Source: Dehalococcoidia bacterium
GTDB lineage: Bacteria; Chloroflexota; Dehalococcoidia; GIF9; AB-539-J10
Assembly: GCA_030605665.1 (NCBI GenBank)
Contig: JAUWHW010000039.1
Coordinates: 1-6,274, forward strand
Length of the DNA: 6,274 bases
Direction: 5' to 3'
Both the position numbers and the translations under genes were made by a program. Under the pieces are notes generated by a model, which was not told the DNA's origin, did no database searches, and was given only the letters and a program-made list of their open reading frames with translations. Shown here piece after piece: positions 5,636-6,274 of this stretch (its first letter is position 1; the number at the start of each line of letters is the position of its first letter).

Positions 5636-6051
5636 CCGTAGTAACTAAAGACATCACATTTCAAACAAAGGGGAATTGCGACATCATTGACATAACACCC
5701 CAGGTGGCAAAAAGGGTGGAGGAATCAGGAGTAAACGATGGCACGGTAACCCTATTTATATGTGGCTCAACAGCGGGCATAACCACTATTGAGTATGAAC
5801 CAAGACTTCTCAGGGATTTCGAAGATATGTGGGATAGGGTAATACCTCAAAGCATTCCCTATGAGCACAATAAGACCTGGGGAGACGGGAATGGTCATTC
5901 TCATGTGCGTGCCTCCATGCTCGGGGCTTCACTGACCATACCCTTTGTAAATAAAAGGTTAACTTTGGGTACCTGGCAGCAGATAGTTTTCATCGATTTT
6001 GATAACCGCCCCAGGTCACGTAAAATGTTGCTCCAACTCATGGGTGAGTAG
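5632..6051 (+). CDS. YjbQ/UPF0047 family protein
   Basis: A 139-residue single-domain protein of the YjbQ (UPF0047) family. Recognisable segments are GSTAGITTIEYEP (45-57), the EHNKTWGDGNGHSHVRA stretch (78-94) with H79, D85, N87, H89 and H91 as likely active-site or metal-binding residues, LGTWQQIVFIDFD (112-124), and an arginine-bearing RPRSRK near the end. The length is normal for the family. Some members have weak thiamine-phosphate synthase activity (annotated as secondary thiamine-phosphate synthase), but the physiological role is unsettled. The start at 5632 overlaps the pyrK stop (ATGA) behind a strong Shine-Dalgarno, so the gene is probably co-translated with pyrK. No link to pyrimidine synthesis is known to me. 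No membrane segment or signal peptide is seen. Confidence 0.93.
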   Translation: MTVVTKDITFQTKGNCDIIDITPQVAKRVEESGVNDGTVTLFICGSTAGITTIEYEPRLLRDFEDMWDRVIPQSIPYEHNKTWGDGNGHSHVRASMLGASLTIPFVNKRLTLGTWQQIVFIDFDNRPRSRKMLLQLMGE

Positions 6052-6083
6052 CAGGACATCATTTTATGCCATTGCCAGAATAA

Positions 6084-6146
6084 GGTGGGGGTGCCCCTCG
6101 CCATTACGGTTATATTTCGTAGGGTCGGGGCTTGTCCCCAACCAAC
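6084..6146 (+). repeat. GC-rich palindromic repeat after yjbQ
   Basis: Two small hairpins sit here: GGGG-GTG-CCCC at 6087-6097, and GGTcGGGG-CTTGT-CCCCaACC at 6123-6143 with one mismatch. The second, with its GTAGGGTCGGGGCTTGTCCCC form, resembles a common dispersed bacterial repeat. No U-run follows directly, so a classical intrinsic terminator is not supported, though the hairpins could protect the 3' end of the mRNA. Confidence 0.55.
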
Positions 6147-6150
6147 TTCA

Positions 6151-6274
6151 ATAAAATTCTAATATCTAAGCTCCAAATCCTAAACAAATTCAAATTTCCA
6201 AATCCAAATAGCAAAACTCACTTTGTTTTGAATTTTTGTTATTAGTGCTTTGATATTGTTTAGCATTTAGAATT
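6151..6274 (+). repeat. AT-rich imperfect inverted repeat at the window end
   Basis: AATTCTAA at 6155-6162 pairs with TTAGAATT at 6267-6274. Inside, CCTAAACAAATTCAAA on the left resembles the reverse complement of the right arm, GCTAAACAATATCAAA. The element shares words with 1300-1420 and 4668-4746 (AAATTCAAA, GTTTAG.ATTTAG). The right arm ends exactly at the window edge, so the element may continue. No coding sequence is seen from 6052 to the end. Confidence 0.65.

Noticed and set aside
6087..6143. Intrinsic terminator after yjbQ
   Set aside because: The hairpins have no following U-run and look like a dispersed repeat, so a terminator function is not supported.
1..6274. CRISPR array, tRNA, rRNA, riboswitch or integrase gene
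   Set aside because: No regularly spaced direct repeats, no cloverleaf or rRNA-like sequence, no recognisable aptamer before carB, and no recombinase motif in any frame read.

Overview
The window is a pyrimidine-biosynthesis segment (carB, pyrK, then a YjbQ-family gene). Its upstream flank is a stack of small toxin-antitoxin (TA) type genes separated by short copies of the carB 5' end. All genes lie on the + strand. Base composition is moderate, with very AT-rich intergenic repeats and several palindromic repeats that read in frame through a conserved enzyme gene. The full-length single-chain CarB beside a PyrK electron-transfer subunit, the gene style and the dense small repeats suggest an uncultured anaerobic bacterium, possibly Chloroflexota/Dehalococcoidia-like. 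That placement is inference only.

Left part (1-1420): the 3' end of a RelE/ParE-type toxin gene ends in TAATG. The ATG of that overlap starts a 23-codon copy of the carB 5' end (copy 1), which then runs out of frame homology. Next come an MNT-domain nucleotidyltransferase (MntA-like) and its HEPN partner (HepT-like), a candidate type VII TA pair. A second, more diverged carB 5' copy follows, then a frameshifted DUF433 antitoxin-like gene without its usual partner, then an AT-rich inverted repeat. Both carB fragments leave carB homology at the same point, through an identical 14-base junction, GAGTTTGAACTTAA. Copy 1 differs from the intact carB only at five synonymous third positions over 23 codons. 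Copy 2 carries many synonymous changes plus small deletions.

Right part (1421-6274): the intact carB (1103 codons) has all expected domains, but its last ~20 residues are encoded by an AT-rich repeat. pyrK carries FAD, NAD and [2Fe-2S] motifs but is interrupted in frame by up to four short repeat-derived segments, which explain its extra length. A YjbQ-family gene overlaps the pyrK stop by ATGA and has a strong Shine-Dalgarno sequence. The last ~220 bases hold only repeats.

How the parts fit: carB and pyrK act in de novo UMP synthesis (carbamoyl phosphate formation and electron transfer from dihydroorotate oxidation). The left part looks like a recurrent insertion site in which each TA-type module is bounded on its right by a carB start. 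The most interesting possibility is a family of small cassettes that use the conserved carB 5' end as a boundary or attachment site and give the interrupted gene a new start.
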